The notes under the pieces: generated by a model
The model's input: only the letters and a program-made list of their open reading frames with translations
Database searches by the model: none
Told to the model about the DNA's origin: nothing
Translations under genes and position numbers: made by a program
In this document: in pieces, positions 1-5,428 of the stretch
Numbering within the stretch: the stretch's first letter is position 1
Layout of the letters: each line of letters begins with the position of its first letter
Assembly: GCA_002308815.1 (NCBI GenBank)
Contig: DBVX01000040.1
Span: 1-5,428, forward strand
Length of the DNA: 5,428 bases
Direction: 5' to 3'
Source of the DNA: Bacteroidales bacterium UBA1253
GTDB lineage: Bacteria; Bacteroidota; Bacteroidia; Bacteroidales; Paludibacteraceae

Positions 1-7
1 AAATGAA

Positions 8-40
8 GCGGCTAACAAAGGCCTGCACTTTAATTTTTTT
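8..40 (+). terminator. Possible weak intrinsic terminator of an upstream gene
   Basis: Bases 8-12 (gcggc) can pair with 21-26 (gcctgc, with one bulged t), plus a t-g wobble and a 6-base loop (aacaaa). After two bases a T-rich stretch follows (29-40, including seven consecutive T at 34-40). This fits a weak rho-independent terminator for a gene ending left of the window. The stem is short and bulged, so it may be fortuitous. Confidence 0.35.
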
Positions 41-67
41 GTGGGTCGATTTCGGGGGAAGATTGTA

Positions 68-75
68 TTAGTTTG
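68..75 (+). promoter_or_regulatory. Weak Bacteroidetes-type -7 promoter element
   Basis: TTAGTTTG matches five of the six fixed bases of the Bacteroidetes -7 consensus TAnnTTTG and lies 34 bases before the first start codon. The nearest upstream TTTG (38-41) is 26 bases away instead of the usual 19-21, so the -33 half is poor. It is the only promoter-like site seen ahead of the gene cluster, because the gaps between the genes are too short to hold obvious ones. If real, it would drive the whole run of six genes. Confidence 0.22.
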
Positions 76-109
76 AATACGTACAAACAACAACTGAATA
101 AATAACGCA

Positions 110-616
110 ATGAAAAAGATTAGTTTGTTTATTGCAGCGTTCTGCTGCATGATGATGGTTTTTACGGCGTGCAACAACAAGCCCGAGCTGAAGGAGCTGC
201 CCCTGGATCCGCTGTTGGAATGGGGTTGCAGTCTTGCCGATGTGGAGGCACACATGGCGGCCAAGCCCTGGTACAAAGACGGTAACGACTCGCTGGATTA
301 CTGGGATTGCTACGAGGGCTGGCACAAGTGGTATTGGGTTTCGGAAGAGTACAGACTCACCGAGCAATACCTGTTCGATACCAAGGACGGTCAGAACATG
401 TTCGGTGCGATGTGCTACTGCTGGAACACGGAAATCTCCATCGAGAAAGCTCAGGAAGCGTTGTTGAAGCAAGGCTACACGGTTCGTGAGAAAACAACCC
501 AAGATGATCCCGCTGTCCGCAGCGAGTATGTGTCGACTGACGGCCGGACGGAAGTCTACTTGTGCCTGGACGAAGAGGGTTGGTGGGTTGAGTTTTGGCC
601 CATAATCGAAGAGTAA
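110..616 (+). CDS. Small Trp-rich lipoprotein of unknown function
   Basis: This 168-aa protein starts with a lipoprotein signal peptide: basic MKK, a hydrophobic stretch (residues 5-18) and a lipobox VFTAC with the acylated Cys at position 21. It should therefore be anchored in the inner or outer membrane and face the periplasm or the outside. The mature part has a short Pro-containing linker (24-35), an EWGCS segment (37-41) followed by a helix, a Trp/Tyr-rich block (54-81), a strand-like block around 84-106, a likely helix (109-122) and a C-terminal beta hairpin ending in GWWVEFWP. Ten tryptophans lie at 38, 54, 65, 71, 74, 76, 105, 158, 159 and 163, which is very high. The start at 110 has an A-rich, SD-less context normal for the phylum. 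It opens the gene run and lies 36 bases before the protease gene. I do not recognise a named family; the WGCS...V...M opening resembles other small Bacteroidales lipoproteins. The reading frame is secure, the function unknown. Confidence 0.88.
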   Translation: MKKISLFIAAFCCMMMVFTACNNKPELKELPLDPLLEWGCSLADVEAHMAAKPWYKDGNDSLDYWDCYEGWHKWYWVSEEYRLTEQYLFDTKDGQNMFGAMCYCWNTEISIEKAQEALLKQGYTVREKTTQDDPAVRSEYVSTDGRTEVYLCLDEEGWWVEFWPIIEE

Positions 617-652
617 CATACATGCGTGAAAGATAACTAAAACAATCACGAT

Positions 653-3478
653 ATGAACATCAGAACAACAAGCATTATCATGCGGGCGGCGGTCACCATG
701 CTGCTGCTGGCAACATGCACTGTACTGCAGGCGCGGCAAAACCCCAAGTTTGCGTGGACTACGCAGTTGTTTCTGGAGCAGCAACGGCAGGAGCAGCAGG
801 TTGCCGGTCCTGATCGTGCGCCGGAACGCAGGGTTGCTCCGCGTCGGGCCTCGCAGATAATTGCGTCGCCGGATACCATTGACGGAACGGCGTACATCTC
901 ATGTTTCGTTTATTTGAACGACCCGACGGACCTGAGCGCATTGCGCGCTTTGGGCGTACGCGTGGAGAAAACGTTTCGCGGACTCAGTTTTATCACGGCG
1001 GACGTGCCGGTAGCACAACTGGAGGCGGTGGCGGAGCTTGAGAACGTGACCTGCATCAAGGTGTCTGAACTGGTAGAGCCGGCATCTGTCGTGGCCCGTG
1101 AAAAGACCAACGTCACCCCGCTGCTTACCAATACGGAATTGTCGCAGCAACGTGGCTTGAACACCACCTACGACGGAAGTGGCGTGGTGCTGGGTATCCT
1201 CGATGGCGGTATGGATTTCAGCCACATCGCTTTCAAGAACGCGGACGGAACGAGCCGCATCAAACGGGCGTATGTGGATGACGGCAATCAGGTCCGACTG
1301 TACACCGAGGCGGAGATGAACAATCCGGCGCTCGCACCTACTACCGACGACATCCACAGTGACCACGGCTCACATGTAGCCGCAATAGCCGGCGGATCCA
1401 GCGTCATTGTGGAAAGATTGGATAACACCCATTACAACATGTCGGTCACCAATGCCCACGACAGTGCCACCTACGGCGGCATGGCACCGGGTGCTGATCT
1501 CTATCTGGCCGGAATGGCAAGTCTGCAACTCTCCCGTTTGTGTTCGGCGATGGCGTTGATGGCGGAGTATGCCGACAGCGTGGGCAAACCCCTGGTGGTC
1601 AATTGCAGCTGGGGGACCGACGTAGGACATCGTAACGGCAAAGGCACTGTGACTGATGTGGTACATGCCTACTATGGGGATGACCATCCCAACCGTATCG
1701 TTCTGTTTTGCTCTTCCAATCAGGCCGGAATCAATTTCGATCATGGGGGCGGGGGCCGATTTGTAAACAAGCGTGGAGCCAGCCGCGGGAACCCGCTGCG
1801 CACCATCGTCCGCACGGATGATCTTGGCGGAGACTACTATTCTCAGGGCTTCCTGCTAAGTGCCTGGTCCGACAGCCTTCTGCATGGTAAACTCATGGTG
1901 CTGGATAACGACAGCGGAAAAATCCTGCGGAGCATAGACATTCTTCCGGAGGCTGGCTGGCATCAGTTGGACTCCTTGACGGGTTATTATTCGAACGATA
2001 TGCATGGGGCGAGCGGGTATGATGATGAATATGAAAGCTACCACATCTCCTTATATTCATATGCACCCTTGGAGACGGATAGCACCGGAGCCTACTCACT
2101 GGCCATTGAGATCTATCCCGAAAACGGAACGGCTGACATCAACGTGTGGGCAGGTAACGATTACGTTTATTTCTCCAACTATCTGCACCATCCCGGCCCG
2201 AACAACCCTTGGCAGGATGGGACGAGCGACAACACCATATGCGCGGAAGCCGCTGTCCGGGACGTTATCGTAGTGGGAGCGTATACGTCAAGGAACGACT
2301 GGTATAACTACGAGAATCAGTACTACAGGTACAACGATATAGTGAACGACATCGCCTGGTTTTCCAGTTATGCGACTGAGGAGTGTAGTCTGACAGGAGA
2401 GATTGCTCCGTGGATAACAGCACCGGGAGAGTTGGTCATTTCCGCCGCAAACCACTATCATTCCGCGCAAGTGGATGAGAATAGTACGTATAACACAGGA
2501 TGGAATTTAGTGGTCAATGACAGCCTCAACCCCTATTGCGAGAAGATGGGCACCTCACAAGCCACGCCGGTGGCTACAGGCGTCGTGGCGTTGTGGCTGC
2601 AGGCGGCGCAGTCCATGGGCATGTCGCTGACTACCAGCCAGGTGAAGGACATCATGAGGCAAACCGCCATTCACGACTACTATACCGATGACGGACCTTA
2701 CGCCAGCCATTTCGGCTACGGCAAACTGGATGCTCTGGCAGGTATCAAACGGATCACCGGCAACCGTTCTGTGCTGGAAATAGGCTATGACCGGAACAAC
2801 GACTCGTTGATTGCGCAGCACTTCGACAGCACGACCCATGTGCTATTGCTGAAGCACACGTTGTACAAAGATGGCGGCTGGAACTCGCTATGCCTGCCGT
2901 TCAGTCTGGATTCTACGGAGCTGTCCGCCTCCGAACTGGCAGGGGGCACGTTGGTGGAACTGGACACTGCCGGGTTCGTCCTCAGCGATACGACGCTGAC
3001 GGTGACGTTCCGACAAGTATCCAACCTTGAGGCCGGCAAACCCTACCTCATCAAATGGCCTCAAGCCGAGAATCTTCTGAACACGATGTTCTACGATGCC
3101 ACCATAAGCAACACGACTCCTATCCCTGTGACCAGTTCCGACGGCCGGGTGGCGTTCCGTGGCACCTACAACATGGTTCCGGTTCAGGCGCATGACTCCA
3201 CCGTATTGCTTATCGCGTGGGGAGACACCCTAAAATACCCCGCCAAGAATACTACCATCGGCTCCTGCCAGGCCTATTTCGAGTTGCAGAACATCTCGCC
3301 GGCTCCGACCCGGGTCGTTTTCAACGTCAATTATCATGACATCCCGACGGGGTTGGAAGATGTAAGAGGTCAGATGGAAGATGTAAGAGCTGAGAAGGTC
3401 CTGAAGGACGGCATCCTGTACATCCTCCGGGGCGGGGTAGTGTACGACGTCCTCGGACGAGTCATTCAGGAACGATAA
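653..3478 (+). CDS. Secreted S8 (subtilisin-like) serine peptidase with C-terminal beta domain and sorting-type tag
   Basis: Exported endopeptidase of 941 aa. A signal peptide (1-27, likely cut after LQA) is followed by a propeptide-like alpha/beta region (about 77-143) of the kind that inhibits and helps fold subtilases. The catalytic domain (about 165-705) shows all family hallmarks: Asp184 in GILDGGMD, His238 in HGSHVA, the substrate-cleft segment NCSWG (317-321), the oxyanion Asn356 in SSNQAG, and Ser635 in GTSQATPVATG. Asn356 and Ser635 are about 280 residues apart, far more than in subtilisin, which points to an inserted beta domain (around 370-540, with AYSLAIEIYP and INVWAG strands). 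A second beta domain (about 730-890) carries WNSLCLPF, GKPYLIKW, FRGTYN and AYFELQN, motifs I recall from many Bacteroidales surface proteins. The last 27 residues (LYILRGG, VYDVLGR) resemble short type IX-type sorting tags. All catalytic residues are present, so it should be active; the substrate is unknown. An in-frame start at Met10 (base 680) is a possible alternative. Confidence 0.95.
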   Translation: MNIRTTSIIMRAAVTMLLLATCTVLQARQNPKFAWTTQLFLEQQRQEQQVAGPDRAPERRVAPRRASQIIASPDTIDGTAYISCFVYLNDPTDLSALRALGVRVEKTFRGLSFITADVPVAQLEAVAELENVTCIKVSELVEPASVVAREKTNVTPLLTNTELSQQRGLNTTYDGSGVVLGILDGGMDFSHIAFKNADGTSRIKRAYVDDGNQVRLYTEAEMNNPALAPTTDDIHSDHGSHVAAIAGGSSVIVERLDNTHYNMSVTNAHDSATYGGMAPGADLYLAGMASLQLSRLCSAMALMAEYADSVGKPLVVNCSWGTDVGHRNGKGTVTDVVHAYYGDDHPNRIVLFCSSNQAGINFDHGGGGRFVNKRGASRGNPLRTIVRTDDLGGDYYSQGFLLSAWSDSLLHGKLMVLDNDSGKILRSIDILPEAGWHQLDSLTGYYSNDMHGASGYDDEYESYHISLYSYAPLETDSTGAYSLAIEIYPENGTADINVWAGNDYVYFSNYLHHPGPNNPWQDGTSDNTICAEAAVRDVIVVGAYTSRNDWYNYENQYYRYNDIVNDIAWFSSYATEECSLTGEIAPWITAPGELVISAANHYHSAQVDENSTYNTGWNLVVNDSLNPYCEKMGTSQATPVATGVVALWLQAAQSMGMSLTTSQVKDIMRQTAIHDYYTDDGPYASHFGYGKLDALAGIKRITGNRSVLEIGYDRNNDSLIAQHFDSTTHVLLLKHTLYKDGGWNSLCLPFSLDSTELSASELAGGTLVELDTAGFVLSDTTLTVTFRQVSNLEAGKPYLIKWPQAENLLNTMFYDATISNTTPIPVTSSDGRVAFRGTYNMVPVQAHDSTVLLIAWGDTLKYPAKNTTIGSCQAYFELQNISPAPTRVVFNVNYHDIPTGLEDVRGQMEDVRAEKVLKDGILYILRGGVVYDVLGRVIQER
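3353..3394 (+). repeat. In-frame 21-base tandem repeat before the C-terminal tag of the protease
   Basis: Two 21-base units encode LEDVRGQ and MEDVRAE (residues 901-914). Fifteen consecutive bases (3354-3368 and 3375-3389) are the same in both units. The repeat sits exactly between the end of the beta domain and the KVLKDG tag, so it acts as a linker and can change length in 7-residue steps. From memory, similar short EDVR-type repeats occur before such tags in other Bacteroidales proteins. Confidence 0.75.
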
Positions 3479-3481
3479 CGA

Positions 3482-3500
3482 CCGGCGGGTCGCCGGCGAC
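3482..3500. other. GC-rich inverted repeat between protease and peptide A genes
   Basis: ccggcg (3482-3487) can pair with cgccgg (3491-3496) around a 3-base loop, and gtcgccggcgac (3489-3500) is a perfect 12-base palindrome. It begins four bases after the protease stop codon. No T-run follows, so it is not a standard intrinsic terminator. It might be a protein-binding site, or an mRNA hairpin that protects the 3' end of the protease message or tunes expression of the small downstream genes. It may also be chance in a GC-rich patch. Confidence 0.35.
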
Positions 3501-3524
3501 AACGATGACGATAACCATAAGATT

Positions 3525-3686
3525 ATGAAGACATATAGCAATCCCGACCTGAATGTCGTAGAAATCAACCGAAACGACGTAATTGCCACGAGCGTGACGA
3601 ATGTTAACACTAACGCCAACATCAACCTTGGCGGCGCGGGTCACGGCACTGTCCGCACCCCCGGCAACCGCGGAATCTGGGAATAA
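3525..3686 (+). CDS. 53-aa peptide A, paralogue of peptide B
   Basis: A short open frame starting with MKTYSNPDLNVVEI and ending in TPGNRGIWE. It has no signal peptide and no membrane segment. The N-terminal part has a K-x-[YF]-x-x-P-x-x-x-V-x-x-I pattern, then NDVIATSVTN, an Asn-rich stretch (24-33) and a Gly/Arg-rich tail with LGGAGHGTVRTPG (35-47). That it is coding is supported by a second copy about 1 kb downstream with the same length, 35 of 53 residues identical, and DNA changes in the shared part concentrated at third codon positions. The first part resembles a general class of very short Bacteroidales proteins I recall only as hypotheticals. It lies 46 bases after the protease gene and 25 bases before the lipoprotein gene, so it is probably co-transcribed. 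Function unknown; a processed or secreted peptide is one possibility, because of the LGG-A site at residues 35-38. Confidence 0.82.
   Translation: MKTYSNPDLNVVEINRNDVIATSVTNVNTNANINLGGAGHGTVRTPGNRGIWE
3576..3683 (+). repeat. Direct repeat copy 1 (3' two thirds of peptide A gene)
   Basis: This 108-base segment aligns without gaps to 4593-4700, with 88 of 108 bases identical. The longest exact run is 20 bases (3582-3601 against 4599-4618). Of the 20 differences, 13 are at third, 5 at first and 2 at second codon positions, so the repeat is a duplicated coding segment kept by protein-level selection and not a recent copy. Confidence 0.9.
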
Positions 3687-3711
3687 TATTAATATGATAA
3701 CAAATAAATGA

Positions 3712-4521
3712 ATGAATAAGACAATGAGAAAGACTTTGATGACACTTGCAGCCGCTTTTTGCTGCGCGAGTACACTGATGTTTAACGCTTGCAAACCGAA
3801 TTATCCGACGACATACATGTATCAAGTCAAACAGGACAAAACTCTGCTTTGCTATGACATGACTGAAGCGGCTACTGTTCAGTCGGAATTCGACCGTGCT
3901 GTCGGTTCCGACGGTTGCACGTACAAGACCTACAAATCGCAGCAAGACGAGCAGATGAAGGCCGCCTGCGAGGAGGTTCAGAAGCGGTACGCCAACGCCA
4001 AGAGTGTGTATCTGAAATACGATCTCTACCGTACGGCAGCGACTGCAGAACCGGGCGTGGAGGACAAAGAGGAGTTGCTGGCTACGTATGAGATGGGTCA
4101 GGCGCTGAGCCAACCGTACATGGTGTACTCCATTTCGACGAACGAAGACGAGGCTTATCCGGCTTTGGATGCGCTGAAAAGCACGTTGGAAGAGAAGGTG
4201 TACGATGCCAGTTACAGAACGCTGTTGTTCCTGTTGGGCCTACACATAAGTTCCACAAGTTCCTCAGAGACAGGCACATCCTCTTCGAGCTTCACCCACA
4301 ATTCTGTTTTTGAAGAGCACTTCAAGAGCGAGTTCAGCCGTGTTTGGCCTGACGACGCCAACTACGACGCTTATGTGGCATACGCTTGTGACTCGATTGC
4401 AGCCGAATATGCTACGGATACGCTTGCTGTACCGGCTGTAGTGAAAGTGTACAAGACCGGACTGCTCAATAAGGAATCTACGCAACTTTGGGGCAAGACG
4501 TTTGAGCCAAACGTGCAATAG
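3712..4521 (+). CDS. 269-aa lipoprotein with Ser/Thr-rich segment, unknown function
   Basis: The N-terminus is a lipoprotein signal peptide: basic start, LMTLAAAFCCASTLMF, lipobox FNAC with Cys27. The mature protein should be lipid-anchored at the cell envelope. It looks mixed alpha/beta: a strand region YMYQVKQDKTLLCYDM (35-50), helices around 54-64 and 76-94, a strand SVYLKYDLYRT (98-108), helices at 118-130 and 147-168, then a short hydrophobic patch LLFLLGLHI (171-179), a Ser/Thr-rich stretch (180-193), and an acidic, Tyr-rich C-terminal part (199-248). The low-complexity stretch suggests a flexible linker or O-glycosylation region. Two starts are possible, 3712 and Met5 at 3724; the second gives the MRKTLMTLAA opening common in the phylum, and both have A-rich upstream sequence. 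It lies between the two paralogous 53-aa peptide genes, 25 and 20 bases away. No named family recognised. Confidence 0.88.
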   Translation: MNKTMRKTLMTLAAAFCCASTLMFNACKPNYPTTYMYQVKQDKTLLCYDMTEAATVQSEFDRAVGSDGCTYKTYKSQQDEQMKAACEEVQKRYANAKSVYLKYDLYRTAATAEPGVEDKEELLATYEMGQALSQPYMVYSISTNEDEAYPALDALKSTLEEKVYDASYRTLLFLLGLHISSTSSSETGTSSSSFTHNSVFEEHFKSEFSRVWPDDANYDAYVAYACDSIAAEYATDTLAVPAVVKVYKTGLLNKESTQLWGKTFEPNVQ

Positions 4522-4541
4522 TAATCCAATCAAAGAACCAT

Positions 4542-4703
4542 ATGAAGAAATTTGGCTTTCCTATATTTCGTGTCATTCAGATTCATGAGAACGACATCAT
4601 TGCCACGAGCGTGACGAACATCAACAGCAACACTGGCATCAACCTCGGTGGCGCGGGTCATGGCACTGTCCGCACGCCCGGTCAACGCGGCATCTGGGAC
4701 TAA
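4542..4703 (+). CDS. 53-aa peptide B, paralogue of peptide A
   Basis: A short open frame beginning MKKFGFPIFRVIQI and ending TPGQRGIWD, the same length as peptide A. Residues 18-53 match peptide A at 29 of 36 positions, while residues 1-17 match at only 6 of 17, keeping just M, K, Pro7, Val11, Ile14 and Asn17 plus an aromatic at position 4. INLGGAGHGTVRTPG (33-47) is the same in both. Substitutions are mostly conservative (V/I, T/S, E/D). There is no signal peptide or membrane helix; the N-terminal FGFPIF is mildly hydrophobic but too short to span a membrane. The gene starts 20 bases after the lipoprotein stop and ends 24 bases before the discoidin-like gene, which fits one operon. Function unknown. 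Conservation of length, tail and position relative to exported-protein genes argues that it is a real expressed peptide. Confidence 0.82.
   Translation: MKKFGFPIFRVIQIHENDIIATSVTNINSNTGINLGGAGHGTVRTPGQRGIWD
4593..4700 (+). repeat. Direct repeat copy 2 (3' two thirds of peptide B gene)
   Basis: Partner of the segment at 3576-3683, 1017 bases away in the same orientation and ungapped. It brackets the 269-aa lipoprotein gene together with copy 1, so homologous recombination between the copies would delete that gene and leave one hybrid peptide gene; at about 81% identity this should be rare. Confidence 0.9.
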
Positions 4704-4727
4704 AATCACTCCCTATACAGGTACAAA

Positions 4728-5428
4728 ATGAGTAAACGTATACTATTGTCAGGTGTTTTGGTGTGCGCCGTTTTGAGCGTGTGCGCACAGATTTTCCAGA
4801 CTACATATACCGTGACCGGCGGATCAAAAAGGACCGGTGACGAGTCCTGTGCGAAGTTGTTTGACGGCGACGTTCACACCAAGTGGTGCGAGTATTGTGC
4901 ATCCACCATCTACGTTGAGTTTGAGAGCAAGTGGTCATTCATTCCGACGGGTTATATTCTGACCACGGGAGACGACAATGCAGTGAACAACTACCGCAAT
5001 CCTCAGCGTTGGCGATTGTACGGACGCTTAAGCGAATATGATGAATGGACGGAGTTGGCTTATGTGTCAAAGGATGAGTCGATGGAAGACAAGAACCTCA
5101 CGCCGTATGAGTTTAGCCTGAACAATCCCTATCAAAGGTACTATCAGTATTTTAAGTTCGAGATATACGATGTACGGTCCTACTATCCCGACTATTGCCA
5201 GTTGTCGGAGTTTCAGTTCAAGGGTTATATATTAAACGACATATCAAGCGCGATAGTGGAAGGCATACAACCGATATATGACTACACCGGTGGGAACATC
5301 CAGTTGGATTACACGGTAAAGGATGCCCTGGGCAACACAATAGATCCGTTCTACTATTCCACATCGTTAATTCCTGCTGCCAACGTGTGTGCAGAAACGC
5401 CCTACAGGTTGACTGTATCCGCCAAGGA
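4728..5428 (+). CDS. Secreted F5/8 type C (discoidin-like) domain protein, 3' end beyond window
   Basis: An open frame of 233 complete codons with no stop before the window edge, so the gene is cut by the window and is not necessarily broken. Residues 1-20 form a signal peptide (basic SKR, hydrophobic core, likely cut VCA-Q). Residues about 25-166 fit a galactose-binding-like F5/8 type C fold: KLFDGDVHTKW (43-53), YILTTGDDNA (76-85), RNPQRWRLYG (90-99), W107 in DEWTEL, YFKFEI (141-146) and QLSEFQF (158-164). This fold usually binds glycans or other surface ligands. From about 172 a second beta domain starts (ISSAIVEGIQPIYDYTGG, then LDYTVKDALGN), resembling Ig-like repeats that follow such domains in Bacteroidales surface proteins. 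The rest may hold more repeats and a sorting tag. It follows peptide B by 24 bases. The ligand cannot be told from sequence. The fold call is from motif memory, fairly sure; the second domain is less so. Confidence 0.85.
   Translation, partial: MSKRILLSGVLVCAVLSVCAQIFQTTYTVTGGSKRTGDESCAKLFDGDVHTKWCEYCASTIYVEFESKWSFIPTGYILTTGDDNAVNNYRNPQRWRLYGRLSEYDEWTELAYVSKDESMEDKNLTPYEFSLNNPYQRYYQYFKFEIYDVRSYYPDYCQLSEFQFKGYILNDISSAIVEGIQPIYDYTGGNIQLDYTVKDALGNTIDPFYYSTSLIPAANVCAETPYRLTVSAK

Noticed and set aside
2..76. Possible tail of an upstream gene or a tiny ORF (ATG at 3, stop at 69-71)
   Set aside because: Both frames are open for only about 23 codons, cross a T-run, and show no similarity to anything I recognise; there is no way to tell coding from chance here.
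701..718. Lipobox reading LLATC in the protease signal peptide
   Set aside because: Thr directly before Cys is a poor lipobox, and a normal signal peptidase I site (LQA) follows five residues later.
68..784. Long minus-strand open frame (238 codons) across the first lipoprotein gene
   Set aside because: It lies antisense to a gene with a clear lipoprotein signal peptide and runs into the start of the protease gene. Its translation has no recognisable motif and looks like a shadow of the + strand codon bias.
2004..2273. Plus-strand open frame of 89 codons inside the protease gene
   Set aside because: It is fully contained in the catalytic-domain coding region in another frame, with Thr/Arg/Pro-rich translation typical of an off-frame shadow.
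3622..4113. Minus-strand open frame of 163 codons over peptide A and the second lipoprotein
   Set aside because: It is antisense to two genes supported by a paralogue or a signal peptide, and shows no motif of its own.
3576..4700. The direct repeats as ends of a mobile element
   Set aside because: They are coding, 81% identical with selection at protein level, and enclose an ordinary lipoprotein gene without transposase or integrase; gene duplication explains them better.
3525..4703. Complete RiPP or bacteriocin cluster
   Set aside because: No modifying enzyme, C39 peptidase, ABC transporter or immunity gene is in the window, and the tail rather than the leader is the conserved part.

Overview
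The window looks like chromosomal DNA of a gut- or mouth-type Bacteroidales bacterium (Prevotellaceae or Muribaculaceae style). The signs are lipoprotein signal peptides of the M[KR]K..-AAFCC-..C type, A/T-rich starts without Shine-Dalgarno sequences, a subtilase followed by a beta-rich domain with CLPF, GKPYLIKW and AYFEL motifs and a C-terminal LYI-R-G--YD-LGR tag, and a discoidin-like secreted protein. Genus cannot be fixed from sequence alone.

Layout: bases 1-109 are a non-coding leader with a possible weak terminator of an upstream gene and a weak promoter-like element. Six genes follow, all on the + strand, separated by only 20-46 bases, so they probably form one operon: (1) a 168-aa Trp-rich lipoprotein, 110-616; (2) a 941-aa secreted S8 (subtilisin-like) serine peptidase, 653-3478; (3) a 53-aa peptide A, 3525-3686; (4) a 269-aa lipoprotein, 3712-4521; (5) a 53-aa peptide B, 4542-4703, paralogous to peptide A; (6) the 5' part of a secreted F5/8 type C (discoidin-like) protein, 4728 to the window edge. 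No tRNA, rRNA, CRISPR array, transposase or attachment site was seen, and no gap longer than 110 bases lacks a gene.

The most noteworthy content is the pair of 53-aa peptides. They have no signal peptide and share 35 of 53 residues. Their last 36 residues are nearly the same (29 of 36), with a Gly/Arg-rich tail ending in RGIW[E/D], and most DNA differences there are at third codon positions, so the peptide is under selection. Each copy sits directly before a gene for an exported protein. Their function is unknown. A double-glycine-like site (LGG followed by A) in both invites the idea of a processed or secreted peptide, and the neighbouring exported protease is a conceivable but unproven processing partner. 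All four larger proteins have export signals (two lipoproteins, two signal-peptidase-I proteins), so the operon appears to make a set of cell-surface or secreted proteins plus two small companion peptides.
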